Positions 23,718 to 34,800 of a DNA stretch of 64,000 nucleotides are shown piece after piece. The stretch spans positions 1-64,000 of the forward strand of contig DAISJM010000013.1 in NCBI GenBank assembly GCA_036821485.1. Reading direction: 5' to 3'. The notes beneath the pieces were generated by a model. That model saw nothing but the letters and a program-made list of their open reading frames with translations. It ran no database searches and was not told where the DNA came from. This stretch comes from DAISJM01 sp036821485 (GTDB taxonomy: Bacteria; Verrucomicrobiota; Kiritimatiellia; CAIQIC01; JAGNIJ01). Every line of letters starts with the position of its first letter. Position 1 is the stretch's first letter. Both the position numbers and the translations under genes were made by a program.

Positions 23718-25955
23718 ATGGAGTGGATGCTGGTTGTTCTGGTACTCGTGTTCTTCTTTGCCCCCATCGTTCTTTCCATCATCGCCATGGCGCGCACTTC
23801 GCGTTTGACGCAGGAGGTCGAGCGCCTGCGGCGCGCGATGCTCTCGACCCTGGGTGAGCCGGCAGCCAGGGCGCCCGTGGCGCAGCCCATTGCGAAACCC
23901 GAAGCGCCGAAGACTGTGACCGCCGAGCCTCCCCCCATGACCCCGTCCTCTCCGGCGCCTGCTCCCGTGCAGCGCCCGGTGTTGCCTCCGCCCGTCGCAT
24001 CGAAATCGAACATGGAGGTTACCATCGGCGGGAAGATTGCCAGCTTTGTCGGAATTGCCGCGCTGGTGGCGGGCATTGTCTTCTTCGTCGGCTATGCGAT
24101 CCAGCGCCAGTTGCTGGGTCCGGGCATGCGCATCGTGCTGGGTCTCTTGGCGGGCGGTGTGCTGGTAGCCGCCGGGCATTTTGCCGAATCGAGCGGCAAG
24201 AATTTGCGCGTGCTCGCGCGGGCGTTGACGGGTGGTGGTGCTGCGCTCTTCTATTTCAGCGTGTTTGCCGCATACGGGATTTACCATCTTATCCCTGCGT
24301 CGCTGGCCGGATTGGGGTTGGTGGCGAGCGCCGTTGCAGTGCTGGCGTTGGCTGCGGCATACAACAGCCAGGTGGTGGCGGTGTTGGGAGTGCTGGGCGC
24401 ATACATCTCTCCGCTCCTAATCGGTGGCGATTTGAGCGAAGGCAGTTTCGCGCTGTTCTTCATCGCCGTGGTCAACGTGCCGGTGTTGGCTCTTGGGCTG
24501 AAGCGCAAGTGGCAGTGGCTCTACAACATCGCTTTTGTCTTCACGGTCGTTGTCATGGGGATGTGGATCGATGAGGAAATCTTTACCAGGTCTTCGCCGT
24601 GGGCCATGGAGATGGCGTTCTGCCTGATCTACTTCGGCGAGTTTGTCGCGCTGGGGGTGCTGAAGTTGAAGGATGAACGCGCGACGACGGGCCGGGTGTT
24701 CGACGTTGCACGGCTGGCGCTGTGCTCGGTCGCGTTGCTGGGCGCGACCTACTGGATACTCGACGAGATTGATGCGAATGCGTGGATGGGCGCGGCCCTG
24801 CTTGCGGGCGCGGCGCTCCATGTCGGCCTTGCCAAAGCGGCGTGGCGCTGGCTGCCGCAGTTCAAGGACGAGATTCTCGTGTTCCTGGTTGGCGCGCTCA
24901 CGTTTGCCGCATTGGCGCTTCCGGCGCAACTGGACGGGGTGTGGGTTTCGCTGGGGTGGGCGATCGAGGGTGTGATCCTGGCCTGGTTCGGTGTGCGCGT
25001 GCAGTCGCGTTTTCTGCAGGCTCTCGCGATTGGGCTTGGGTCGATGGGGCTGTTGAAGTCGCTGGCGTACGACGTGACGCTGTATGGGCAGCGGCCGAAG
25101 CTGTTCTTCAACGGCCGTTTTGCCGTGGGCATGATCTCCGGCGCGCTGCTGTCGGCCCAGGCGTGGTTCCACGGCCGTGCTGCTGCGGCGAGGCAGGACA
25201 AGCTCTCGCATTCGTCGCGTGACCCGATCATGGCGTGGGCCGTGATTGCGCTGATCGCCGTGGTCTTTGGCGACGCATTCTACACCCTGGATATTGAGGA
25301 TCCGCTGGCCGCGTTGGTGACGACCTTTGCGATGATGATGGCGGGGACGACGGTGCTGCTGCGGCTCCGCGACGATACGCGCACGATTCTGTGGGGCGTG
25401 GGGGCAATCCTGTTGTTGCTGGCCCCCGCGAAACTCATCTTCTTCGATTTGTGGTGGAGTTGGGAGCACTGCCATACGGCAGGCCATGCGTTTGCAAATA
25501 CATTCTTCTGGTGCAACGCGGTGATGATCGGCGTCATCGTTTCCTTCGCGTCGAGCGGGCTGCTGTCGCCGCGCGGCGCGGGTTCGTGGGTTGCTCCGTC
25601 GCTGAACGTGACGTCGCTGGTCGGCATGATGGCGTTGGTTTCGGTCGAGATATGGCATGCGCGGACGCCGTGGAATGACTCGCTTGTCACGTTGTGGTGG
25701 GCCGTTGCCGCCATGGCGGTTGCCGTGGTGGGCTTCATGAGGCGGCGGAAGTATCTGCGGGTACTCGCGCTGGTGGTGTTCGCCGTGACGGCGGCCAAGG
25801 TTGTCCTGGTGGACCTGCACGAATTGAGCGGGTTGCATCGTGTGGCGGCGTTCATGGGCGTCGGCGTGTTGCTCCTGGTGCTGTCCTTCATCTATCAACG
25901 TGTCGCGCCGATGCTGCAGAAGCAGGATGACGACCGATCGGGAGAGAAGTCATGA
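23718..25955 (+). CDS. DUF2339 polytopic membrane protein
   Basis: 745 residues: an N-terminal transmembrane helix with a short coiled coil, a Pro/Ala-rich linker (about 50-95), then some twenty hydrophobic segments starting at IGGKIASFVGIAALVAGIVFFVGYAI, the characteristic opening of DUF2339. Family function is unknown; it is often next to a DUF3999 gene, as here, where the stop and start overlap by four bases (ATGA). GGAGGTG lies upstream of the ATG. Probably an inner-membrane complex with the next product. Confidence 0.85.
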   Translation: MEWMLVVLVLVFFFAPIVLSIIAMARTSRLTQEVERLRRAMLSTLGEPAARAPVAQPIAKPEAPKTVTAEPPPMTPSSPAPAPVQRPVLPPPVASKSNMEVTIGGKIASFVGIAALVAGIVFFVGYAIQRQLLGPGMRIVLGLLAGGVLVAAGHFAESSGKNLRVLARALTGGGAALFYFSVFAAYGIYHLIPASLAGLGLVASAVAVLALAAAYNSQVVAVLGVLGAYISPLLIGGDLSEGSFALFFIAVVNVPVLALGLKRKWQWLYNIAFVFTVVVMGMWIDEEIFTRSSPWAMEMAFCLIYFGEFVALGVLKLKDERATTGRVFDVARLALCSVALLGATYWILDEIDANAWMGAALLAGAALHVGLAKAAWRWLPQFKDEILVFLVGALTFAALALPAQLDGVWVSLGWAIEGVILAWFGVRVQSRFLQALAIGLGSMGLLKSLAYDVTLYGQRPKLFFNGRFAVGMISGALLSAQAWFHGRAAAARQDKLSHSSRDPIMAWAVIALIAVVFGDAFYTLDIEDPLAALVTTFAMMMAGTTVLLRLRDDTRTILWGVGAILLLLAPAKLIFFDLWWSWEHCHTAGHAFANTFFWCNAVMIGVIVSFASSGLLSPRGAGSWVAPSLNVTSLVGMMALVSVEIWHARTPWNDSLVTLWWAVAAMAVAVVGFMRRRKYLRVLALVVFAVTAAKVVLVDLHELSGLHRVAAFMGVGVLLLVLSFIYQRVAPMLQKQDDDRSGEKS

Positions 25956-27223
25956 AGCGATGGGTGACAGCTCTGTGCGCGCTGGTGTGCAGCGTGCTGG
26001 CGGCGGGCGCCGCCGAGGAGGATTTGCGGACGCGGTTCGAGTGGCGGCAGCCGCTGCCGGGCGGGCTGGAGCAGGGCAAGTTGTATCGTCTTATTGTGCC
26101 GCCCGAAGTGTATGACGGCAGCCGGATGTTTCCGTCCGATCTGCGGATCATCAACGAGAATGGCGTGCAGTGGCCGTTCTATGTCTGGACGCCCGCGGGC
26201 AGCACGGAATCGCAGTACCTGCAGGTCGACATGCTCAATGCGTCGACGGCGGAGCGATACCTGCGGCAGGACGTGTTCATCAAGCCGGATCCGCGAACGG
26301 GTGCGTGGCGGCAGCACAGCCAGGTGATTGTCAAAACTCCCGGCCGCGATTTCATCCGGCGCGTGGAAGTATACGGCAGCGAGGATTCGCGGGAGTGGGC
26401 GTTGCTGGCCATGGGTTACCTGGTGGACCACTCGCGCGATGTGCACGTCTCCAACAATAGTATCCGGTATCCCGTCTCCACTTATCCATACCTGCAGGTG
26501 CGGGTTTATCCCAACGCGCGCGATGCGACGGAGACCGTGACGCTGCAGGGCGTGTTCGTGATGACGACACAGGAGCAGCCGGGCGAATCGCAGGAGATCG
26601 AGCTGAAGAGCGTGGAGGTGACCGGGGACGATCTCAAGGAAGGTTGCCAGGTGCTCGCGTTCGATGTCGGGGCGAAGAATCGGCCGGTGGAGAAGTTGGC
26701 GGTGCGCGCACGCGATCGCGAATATGCGCGCTGCATCCGCGTGTACGGCCGCAACGAGGACACGAACACATGGCGCTGGGTGGCTGACGGAGAGATTCAC
26801 CGGATTGGCAAGGACATTCAGGACGAAGTGGCGCTCCGGGGATCGTCGTATCGTTTTCTGAAGATTGAGCTCTACAACTACGACGATGCACCGTTGGGCA
26901 AGGTGGAGGTCAAGGCGCAGGCGGTGCCGCGCTACCTGGTGTTTGAAGTGCAGGGAGGGGCGGGGCCGCAGCTCTACTATGGTTCCATAGCCGCGCTGTC
27001 TCCCCGGTTTGATCTGGCCCGGCGCAAGGGCGACGAGGAAGCCGCCAAGGCGATCTTGGTTCGTCCGGGCGAGCGGGTCAGCAATCAGCTTCACAAGGAG
27101 TCGCGGTGGGGCAAGTGGGGGCCGTGGCTGGCCGGTCTGGCGGTGGGCATCGTGAGTCTGATCGTGATTTGGAGCGTGGTGGGGATGCTGAAACGGCAAT
27201 CGTCGGACGACGAAGCGGAGTAG
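25952..27223 (+). CDS. DUF3999 exported/membrane protein
   Basis: 423 residues: signal peptide (about 1-21), a periplasmic beta-rich region (LPGGLEQGKLYRLIVPPEVY ... LRIINENGVQWPFYVW), and one C-terminal transmembrane helix (about 388-410, WLAGLAVGIVSLIVIWSVVG) with a short cytoplasmic tail. The order and sequence match DUF3999, which commonly accompanies DUF2339. A middle segment (about 225-315) resembles a galactose-binding-like sandwich. It is translationally coupled to the upstream gene. Function unknown. Confidence 0.8.
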   Translation: MKRWVTALCALVCSVLAAGAAEEDLRTRFEWRQPLPGGLEQGKLYRLIVPPEVYDGSRMFPSDLRIINENGVQWPFYVWTPAGSTESQYLQVDMLNASTAERYLRQDVFIKPDPRTGAWRQHSQVIVKTPGRDFIRRVEVYGSEDSREWALLAMGYLVDHSRDVHVSNNSIRYPVSTYPYLQVRVYPNARDATETVTLQGVFVMTTQEQPGESQEIELKSVEVTGDDLKEGCQVLAFDVGAKNRPVEKLAVRARDREYARCIRVYGRNEDTNTWRWVADGEIHRIGKDIQDEVALRGSSYRFLKIELYNYDDAPLGKVEVKAQAVPRYLVFEVQGGAGPQLYYGSIAALSPRFDLARRKGDEEAAKAILVRPGERVSNQLHKESRWGKWGPWLAGLAVGIVSLIVIWSVVGMLKRQSSDDEAE

Positions 27224-27239
27224 GCTGGCGGCCGGCGCG

Positions 27240-29633
27240 CTATTCCAAACCCAATTCCACGGGAGGCTTCCAGATGCCGCCGAAGCCGCGTACGTCGGTG
27301 ACCCGGACGGCGATGACATTGCGGCCGGCGTGCAGCAGCGCTCCGGGCACGTTGTACACGCGGGGCTTCGTAAAGGTTTCCGCTCCGGCGGAGGTTGCGC
27401 CGACAAGAATTCCGTTCACGTAGGCCGCGTCGCTGTCGTCGACCCCGCCGAGTCGCAGCACAATACGGCGACCGGATCGCGTCCAGTTCGCCAGCCGGGC
27501 GCCATCAATCTGGATCGTGGCGCGGAACCAGCCGACGCCATCGTAATCCTTGCGCACAGGCCCGTAGTTTTCCCAGAAGTCGGGTACGACGACTTCCATC
27601 CACGAGCTGTCGTTGAGCTGGGGTGAGGCCATGTCGCCGCCGCCGGTCATGAAACGCCAGCGGACGTCGCGCGCGAGATCGATCGGCCCGTCGCTGTCCC
27701 AGGGTCGCGGGTGCGAGGTCCATCCGATCGCACGGGTGGTCTGCTGAATCCATTCGTTCTGCATGAACAGGCGCCAGACCATGCGGCTGCGGTAGTTCTC
27801 GATGCCCAGCAGGATCGTGCCCGCATCGAGACCGATGGCGTCGCTGGCGACGAAGTTCTTGTAGGGGTTGACGGAATCTGCGAACCCGTACTTGCCCCAC
27901 ATCTCGTGGTGATTGTCGTAGAGGTTGCGCAGCGCGCGGATGGAGTGCTGGGGAAGGAAGGGAATCGAGCCTGCGATGGCGTAGGGGATGACGCTTCCGT
28001 CGGTGGGCGAATAGGGTTCGCCGGGAGGGAAGCCGTAGATCATGTAGGCGTTGCCGGGGCCATCCGCCGCGCCGAGTCCCCACGAATCGGGTCCGTAGGA
28101 GCCAGCGAAGTTGTCCGCATTATTGATGCAGTACTCGCGCATGGCCAGCACGGCGAGCGTGACATTTTCAAAGTAGTCGGCATGTGTGCGGTCGGTGCGT
28201 CCGCGGAAGTCGTACCAAAGCGCGGGATACTGGTAGCGGAAGATCGACTGGAAACCGTGCTCGATGAGGAATCGATAGCCGCGGTACTCGCCGGTGACAC
28301 GGTCGATGGCGTACCAGGCCTCCGGTGGCACGGGGTGGGTCGGGCTTCCGAGCGCGAGGAGATAGATGAGCAACCCTTCGGTGACAGTGCCCCAGCGCGC
28401 GTCGAGGAACCGGCCGTCGCCGGTGAGCCCGTGTGTGACGAAGTTCGGGTGCCCGTTTCGCGCCCAATCCCACTCGACCCGTTCCGTGATTGTGCGCGCG
28501 GCAGCGGTCAGTTCGGGATCCTTGAAATACTCGACGGCGACGATCATGCCCGCGAGGAAGAGGGCGGTATCGATTGTTGAGATTTCGGTATTCATCGCAT
28601 CCTTGCCGGTGAAGATGTCGACGAAATGCGGGAAGAATCCGCGGATGTTTCGCACGGGTCCGTCGAGGAATGTTTGCAGCGTGAGTCGTGTGCGTTCAAG
28701 GCCCTCTTCGCGCGTGATCCATCCGCGCTCGACGCCGATGGGATAGGCGGTGAGAGCAAAGCCGACTGCGGCGACGGAGGCGATGTAGCACTCCTCGCTG
28801 GAGGCAAAATTACGACCGCGATCGCGGGTCAGCCCGTTGGAGGGGTAGGTCTCCCACCAGAAGTACTCGAACGACCGGCGTTCGACGATGTCGAGGAAGG
28901 CGTCGTCGCTCAACCCGCGGGACGTTTTCGGATCGGCCGCGGCGGCGGCGAGCAGGTTCGAGGCTGCATTGCGTTCGCGGATCTGCCAGGACGAGAGCTT
29001 CATCTGATAGTCCCTCAGGCTGGTGGCGGGCGGCTGGCCCTTGGCGGTGCCCTCGACGGTCACGTCGAAAATGGAATTGCCCCATGCGGTTGCTCTCCGC
29101 GTGCACTCGATACGGATGGCGGTGGCGGTGACCGGTTCGGGGAAGCTGAGTGTATCCACGGAGCCCACTGCGTCGGTGCGCCGGCCCACCTCCACCCAGT
29201 TGGTTTTACGATCGGCGAGGTAGACGATGAAATCGGCAGCGCGCGCGGTTTCCCAATTGATCTCGATCTTCTGGATGCTGACGGACCGGTCAAAGTAGCC
29301 TTCGATCCATTCGTTGTCGCGGAAGTTACTCGCCCAGCGCGTATCCATCTTGCCGTCGAAGGCCAGTTCGGGTGCCAGCTTGGGCTCCTGGAAAGACGAC
29401 GCATCGGCGCGGACGAAGAACGGGGTCAGGCTGCCGCTATAGGTGCCGGCGGCTTCTTCGGTGGGTGATTCCTCGATGCGCAGTTCGATTTCGGGGGGTG
29501 CTTCGGAAGACGGCGAGGCGGCGCGTTCTTCGGCGGGCTCGGGTGTCTGCACCGAACAGCCGGTGGCAAGAAGTGCGCAGGTGCCAAGGCAGGTCACAAG
29601 AAATCCGACGATGGGCGCGCGGAACTTTTGCAT
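27240..29633 (-). CDS. Lipoprotein with discoidin domain and glucoamylase-like (PF10091) domain
   Basis: 797 residues with a lipoprotein signal (LLATGC, lipid-attachment C26). After a Glu/Pro-rich linker comes an F5/8 type C (discoidin/CBM32-like) domain (about 75-195: LAFDGKMDTRWASN ... WGNSIFDVTVEG). The alpha/alpha-barrel (about 245-640) shows ERRSFEYFWWETYPSNGLTRD, YPALWYDFRGRTD, AGSIPFLPQ and MWGKYGFADSVN, typical of PF10091 proteins, some of which (GH144) cut beta-1,2-glucans. A C-terminal beta-sandwich (about 660-797) follows. I start at ATG 29633; 100 residues of further upstream frame lack a signal. It is an intact paralog of the broken gene at 21824 and converges on the DUF3999 gene. 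Confidence 0.85.
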   Translation of the reverse strand: MQKFRAPIVGFLVTCLGTCALLATGCSVQTPEPAEERAASPSSEAPPEIELRIEESPTEEAAGTYSGSLTPFFVRADASSFQEPKLAPELAFDGKMDTRWASNFRDNEWIEGYFDRSVSIQKIEINWETARAADFIVYLADRKTNWVEVGRRTDAVGSVDTLSFPEPVTATAIRIECTRRATAWGNSIFDVTVEGTAKGQPPATSLRDYQMKLSSWQIRERNAASNLLAAAAADPKTSRGLSDDAFLDIVERRSFEYFWWETYPSNGLTRDRGRNFASSEECYIASVAAVGFALTAYPIGVERGWITREEGLERTRLTLQTFLDGPVRNIRGFFPHFVDIFTGKDAMNTEISTIDTALFLAGMIVAVEYFKDPELTAAARTITERVEWDWARNGHPNFVTHGLTGDGRFLDARWGTVTEGLLIYLLALGSPTHPVPPEAWYAIDRVTGEYRGYRFLIEHGFQSIFRYQYPALWYDFRGRTDRTHADYFENVTLAVLAMREYCINNADNFAGSYGPDSWGLGAADGPGNAYMIYGFPPGEPYSPTDGSVIPYAIAGSIPFLPQHSIRALRNLYDNHHEMWGKYGFADSVNPYKNFVASDAIGLDAGTILLGIENYRSRMVWRLFMQNEWIQQTTRAIGWTSHPRPWDSDGPIDLARDVRWRFMTGGGDMASPQLNDSSWMEVVVPDFWENYGPVRKDYDGVGWFRATIQIDGARLANWTRSGRRIVLRLGGVDDSDAAYVNGILVGATSAGAETFTKPRVYNVPGALLHAGRNVIAVRVTDVRGFGGIWKPPVELGLE

Positions 29634-29745
29634 GCAGGCAGAACACCCCAAGAAGACTGCCAAGTCAAGCCCGGCCACCGGACGTTTTTTGGGTCGAACC
29701 GCACCGGTGGATGCTATAGGATCATCATCCTCGGAGGATCGGGGC

Positions 29746-30849
29746 ATGGGGTTATCGGGCGACGAGAAACGGTTTGAGGAATACGTCGAGCGCCAGCAGC
29801 AATTGCAGCGCGAGAAGATGGCGTCGTCCGCGCGCGCGCGCATGGATCCTCTTCCGTGTGACCAGCTTGCGGAACGCGTGGCGCAACGCAGTGCGTCCCG
29901 TCGCCGCACCAATGTCATGGTGTTGACGATCACCCTCGTGATCGGTCTGATGCTGGTCGGGTTGTGGTGGTTGCTTCGTCCGCGTCCGCGGGCCTTTGTG
30001 CAAGAGCCGGTTCAGGTCCTATACGCTCAGATGGCGGGGCTGCCGCTGGAGATGGAGGGGCGAATGGGCATTCGGCAACGCCTGATCCCTCCTGGCGCGT
30101 TCGAGATGGGCAGCCCCTTGGATGAGCCGGGGCGAAAGATCAACGAAGCGCAGCGCAAGGTGAGTTTCTCGCGGCCCTTCTACATCGCGGCGACGGAGAT
30201 CACCCAGTGGCAGTACCAGGATGTCATGGGCACCAATCCTGTGCCGGATTCAGAGGCCCGGGCCTCTGCCCCGGTTTGCTACGTTACGTGGGAGGACGCG
30301 GTCCGCTTCTGCAATGCACTGAGCCGGCAGGAAGGTTTGCCGGAATCCTACCGGCAGGTGGACGGCATCTGGTTCTGCAATCTCAAGGATGGCGGTTACC
30401 GGTTGCCGCTGGAGACCGAGTGGGAATATGCGTGCCGCGCGGGGAGCAGGGACGCCTTCTACACCGGGCCGATCCAGCCGGAGCAGGCGGGGAGACGGAA
30501 TCTGGCACGCGCGGCATGGTTCATCGACAACTCCGGTGCGCATGCACACGATGTGGCGCAGAAGGAGGCCAATCGCTGGGGTCTTTTCGACATGCTGGGC
30601 AACGTCGAGGAATGGTGCATGGAGGGGGTGGAGAAGGATCCGTTGCCGGATGACATCCGGCTTGCGCTTGTCTCCGAGGAGCATACGCGCATGTTGAGGG
30701 GTGGGGGGTGGTACAGCGATTTCCTCAATTGTCGCATCGCCGCCCGGCAGAGCCGAAACCAGGAAATTGCTATGAACAGCGTGGGTTTCCGGTGTGTACG
30801 TTCCATTCCCGGCGATGTTCCCATCGCCGGCGTGGCCGTTTCGAAGTAA
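29746..30849 (+). CDS. Membrane-anchored FGE/SUMF1-domain protein
   Basis: 367 residues: cytoplasmic N-terminus (1-55), one transmembrane helix (about 58-78, VMVLTITLVIGLMLVGLWWL), and an extracytoplasmic formylglycine-generating-enzyme-type domain (about 100-355). Diagnostic strings: IPPGAFEMGSPLDEPGR, FYIAATEITQWQY, CYVTWEDAVRFCNALS, YRLPLETEWEYACRAG, NRWGLFDMLGNVEEW and GGGWYSD. Such domains include sulfatase activators but also many non-enzymatic or ergothioneine-type relatives; I cannot show the active-site Cys pair, so function stays open. ATG 29746 has GGAGGATC upstream. It is divergent from the lipoprotein gene. Confidence 0.82.
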   Translation: MGLSGDEKRFEEYVERQQQLQREKMASSARARMDPLPCDQLAERVAQRSASRRRTNVMVLTITLVIGLMLVGLWWLLRPRPRAFVQEPVQVLYAQMAGLPLEMEGRMGIRQRLIPPGAFEMGSPLDEPGRKINEAQRKVSFSRPFYIAATEITQWQYQDVMGTNPVPDSEARASAPVCYVTWEDAVRFCNALSRQEGLPESYRQVDGIWFCNLKDGGYRLPLETEWEYACRAGSRDAFYTGPIQPEQAGRRNLARAAWFIDNSGAHAHDVAQKEANRWGLFDMLGNVEEWCMEGVEKDPLPDDIRLALVSEEHTRMLRGGGWYSDFLNCRIAARQSRNQEIAMNSVGFRCVRSIPGDVPIAGVAVSK

Positions 30850-30865
30850 ACGACAGGAGCGAATC

Positions 30866-31660
30866 GTGGCGAAGATTCTTTTGGTCTGTCTCGATTTCGA
30901 CGGGACCATCATGGCGTACGATGAGGAGACGGGCCATCTCCACCCACAGGTTATTGCGACGCTGAACAAATTATCCATGCTCGGCGTTGCCTGGTGTACC
31001 AACAGCGGGCGCGAGATGGAGAACCAGCGGAGCATTCTCGATGCCTCGCGGAAGAAGGGGCTGAAGCACATGCCGACGGCGCTGCTGTGCGGCGAGAGTT
31101 TCATCTACCGCCTGCGTGAAGGTTCCTATGTTTCCTCCGAACCTTGGAACTCGGCGGTGCGCGGTCATCTGAAGGTATTCCATCAGCAGGTGCAATCCGT
31201 GCTGAAACCGCACATGGAAGACTGGAAAAGCCGGTACCAGCCGACGGTGTACGCGGCGGAGGAGTACACGACGTTCCTCGTGGGCGATGAAGAGGAGAAG
31301 CCCGCCCGGTTGTGTGACGAACTACAAAGGTGTATGGCCGGCGCCGTGCCCCGTGGGGTGGTGAGTCGCAATGGGGGCTGGCTTGTCATACTCCCCAGCC
31401 ATCTTGGGAAGGGGAATGTGCTGAGAACGTATATCGGCGGCGTGGGTTTCTCGCCCGAAGATGTGCTCAGCGTGGGCGACCATTTCAATGACATCAGCAT
31501 GTTGGACGGCGCCGTGGTCCGCCACGTCGGCTGCCCGGCGGATGCCATACCCGAAGTGGCACAGGCGGTCCGAAATGCGGGTGGCTGGGTGGCTTCGGCC
31601 AAGGGCCCTGCGGGCACCGTGGAGGTTATCGAACACTTCCTCGCCGGCGGACTGGGTTAG
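30866..31660 (+). CDS. HAD-superfamily hydrolase (Cof/IIB-like)
   Basis: 264 residues with the HAD motifs: DFDGTIM near the N-terminus (motif I), TNSGRE (motif II), a Lys in HLGKGNVL (motif III) and GDHFNDISML (motif IV), plus a cap between motifs II and III, as in subfamily IIB phosphatases. The substrate is probably a phosphorylated sugar or similar metabolite. The start is GTG 30866 with an AGGAG site seven bases upstream, shortly after the FGE gene; upstream in-frame codons overlap that gene. Confidence 0.85.
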   Translation: MAKILLVCLDFDGTIMAYDEETGHLHPQVIATLNKLSMLGVAWCTNSGREMENQRSILDASRKKGLKHMPTALLCGESFIYRLREGSYVSSEPWNSAVRGHLKVFHQQVQSVLKPHMEDWKSRYQPTVYAAEEYTTFLVGDEEEKPARLCDELQRCMAGAVPRGVVSRNGGWLVILPSHLGKGNVLRTYIGGVGFSPEDVLSVGDHFNDISMLDGAVVRHVGCPADAIPEVAQAVRNAGGWVASAKGPAGTVEVIEHFLAGGLG

Positions 31661-31685
31661 TACTAGCTCGCATGATGGAATCCCG

Positions 31686-31713
31686 TTGAAATGGGCCTTT
31701 CCGGGAGTAGATT
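31686..31713 (+). promoter_or_regulatory. Predicted promoter for the 1021-residue secreted protein
   Basis: TTGAAA (31686-31691) and TAGATT (31708-31713) are 16 bases apart, with an AT-rich TTAATAT just after. The transcript would have a leader of about 100 bases before the GTG start at 31822. It suggests separate transcription from the HAD gene. Confidence 0.5.
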
Positions 31714-31821
31714 AATATGAATCAGTCTTGCCGACAAGTGGTGCCTTTTTGTAGGTTGCTTCGTACTGTAGTCCATGAGCCTTCAACACCACGCGAGATC
31801 GAGGATTAGGGGGACGCAATC

Positions 31822-34800
31822 GTGAAGAAGATCAGTCTGATCGCATTATTCCTGCTGGCTGTTACAACGATGTCTCAGGCTCAGGTGCTCAGCAATGGCA
31901 CCTTTGAAGCCTGTACGGATGAATACAACTGGACCGGCACGGGTTGGTCAACGTGGGGGGACTTCCGCAACCAGTCATGGGCATCCCACACGGGCAATCG
32001 GGGAGCGTTCATCCCGGGATGGGACACGGCTACGGGCAACGGCGGCCTCTATCAGGATGTGGCCTGTTCGACGACCGGCACCTACACGTTCTCGGTGTGG
32101 GTTCTGGCCGAGAAGGGTTTCAACCCGACCAAGTTCGACATCAAGCTCGAGTACTATGCGGTCAACCACTCGACTGTTGTGCAGACTGAAACGGTTGTGA
32201 GCAATCTTGCTTCGCCCAGGGATGGTTTCTGGCACCAGTATTATGTGACGGGGGTGGCTACCTCTCCCTCGATGGCTTTCATCCGTCCCGTCATCGGTCT
32301 GGACTGGACAACCAGCACGAATTCAGATGCCGGCACGGCTTGCATGCTCGATGATGCCCAGATCTATCAAGGCTCTTACACGGGCGTGCCGCTCTTCGGC
32401 ATCTCCGGTTTCGAGTATGATTCATGGCGTGGTTCTGAATGGGCCGCGGTGGAGGAAGATGGGTGGTCGCCGGAGACGTGGGCGAATCGCACAGGCTCGC
32501 GCGGCGTGGGAATGGAAGGCTGGTCGTGGACAACGGAGGAAGTGGTTACCAACGAGATGGTCGTAACGACAAACATCATTGTTCACGCGCCCACGAACAT
32601 CGTGAACGAAATGAGCCGGCCGGTGACCATGGTGGGCACGGGCACCTACACCTTCTCCTGCTGGATGTCCCGTGAAGCTGACTTCAAGATGAGCAACGCC
32701 CAGATCCGGATCGAGTTCTTTGACACCAGCCGCATGACCAAGGTTCAGGCGGACGTGGTGACGAACTTCCTGGTGCCGAATGACAACTGGTGGCGCGAGT
32801 ACTACGTGGTGGGCGTGTGCACCAGCCCGAGCGTGTTCGAGATCCGCCCTGTCGTTCAGGTTACGTGGGACCGCATCACCAACGACGGCAGTCGCGGCGC
32901 GCGAATCGACGATGCCCGCTTCCGCAGGGGATCGCATGCGGGCTCGTCGTTTGTCACGGACTGGGCCTATCACGGCGGGATGGAAGATGATCCGATGATG
33001 GAGAACGTGCCCGGCACGAACGTGGGCACCTTCCTGCAGGTCAACCACACCACGCGCACGAACACATTCTATGCCCTGTCGAGCCTGCAGCCGCTGGCGC
33101 TATACGCGTCGGAGGGCGATTCTGCCGGGGTTGGCCTGCGCACCTCGTGGCAGCGGCCGGATGACTCCGTCTGGATGAACAGCGATGTGCCGATGACGCC
33201 CATCGGGAATGTGGAGATTCCGTCTTCCCAGCAGTTCCACGGACTGCCTGGTTCGGGCACGACCACGGCGATGTTGTGGAGGGTGGCCCTGCCGCAGCCG
33301 ACGAATGCGAGCGGCAGCTTCTACACCAACTCGATCCGCATCTACTATGCGCCGTATCTGAAGGCCACCAACGGCGACGTGGCGACTGATCATAAGTACA
33401 TGGTGATGATGAACGGCGATTTCACCAACAACGTGGACCAGGCCTTCGCGTGGAAGTATGCCGATGTGGACTACTACATCGACAACTACAAGCCTGCGAC
33501 TGTGAGTGTCTTCACGAACGGCGGATTCGAGAATCCGACTCCTGTCGCGGCCGACCTCGAGGGAACTGCATGGTATGGCTGGGGCGATGTCGGCCGCGAG
33601 ACGTGGGCCGCGAGGTCCGGCGGGGCGGGTGCTGTCTTCCGCAGCTGGAACTCGGGTTCGTTCGGTCTCTACCAGGACGTGGCCACCACCACGGGCGGAA
33701 CTTTCCAGTTTACCGGTTGGGTGAGGATGGAGACGGGGGCGCTCCCAACCCGGCTGGAGATGAAGATGCAGTGGTTCGACAAGAACGGGTCGCTTGTTCA
33801 GGAGAACGTGGAGAACGTGTTGACCCTGTTCAAGAAGGAAGATGGCGACTGGAGCCGCGTCGGAGTGGTGGGCAGTTGCAGTTCGACCAACCTGGATTAT
33901 GTCCGTCTGCAGTTGGATGGCCAGTACAACTCCATTGTCGGCGGAAACGCAGCCACGCGGATTGATGACCTGGAATTCGGTCCTGTGGCGATCAGTCTCC
34001 AGAATACGGGGTTTGAAGTCGGCAACTGGCGCGACATACGAGACTGGTATGGCGCTCCGCAGTGGTTGGTTCACATCGAGTCGTGGGCCTCGCGGCTGGG
34101 CACCAACGGCGCGGCGTTCCACGGGTGGGAGGAGGATGCCGCCCGCTACGAAGCGCTGCTGCGGCAGCCGGTGGCCGCTTCGACCACAGGCTCCTATGTC
34201 TTTACCGCGTGGATCAAGCGCGAAACCGGATTCATCAACCTCACCAACGCGAAGATGCGGTTGGAGTGGTATGGCGGCGACTATCCCAACAAGGTTCAGG
34301 CCGATACGGAAGTCACGCTCTCCCTGCCGCTCGACGGGGCGTGGTACCTGTACTCCGTGACGGGAACCTGCAGCGATGCGGACCTCCGGTTTGTCCAGCC
34401 GGTGATTCTCGCGCAGTGGAATATGAACCCCAGTGCAGATGGACGCACGATCCAGATTGATGACGCAGTGTTGCTGTACACCAACCTCGCGGGCGGTGAA
34501 ACCTACACCGACGGCATTCCGGATTCGTGGCTGATCCTGCATGGGCTGGGCACCACCAACGGCGTAGGCGCGGGCGATGATGACAGCGACGGCAATCCCA
34601 ACGTCAACGAGTATGTTGCGGACACGGATCCGTTGAGCGCCCTGTCATCCTACAGCAACGCCGTTGAGATCACGTCGGGCCGTGCGGTTCTGATCATCAT
34701 GGCCGGTCCGCCGACGACGAATTCGCGCCGGTACGAGGTGTATTGGAAGACCAACCTTCTCGAGAGTGGCGACTGGATGCCGTATGGGTTGAACGTGCCT

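Noticed and set aside
24417..25898. 493-codon minus-strand frame opposite DUF2339 gene
   Set aside because: Arg/His/Gln-rich with no hydrophobic or family pattern; mirror of a GC-rich membrane protein gene.
29746..30849. Calling the FGE-domain protein a sulfatase-activating enzyme
   Set aside because: No sulfatase gene is near and I cannot place the active-site cysteine pair; domain membership alone is not enough.
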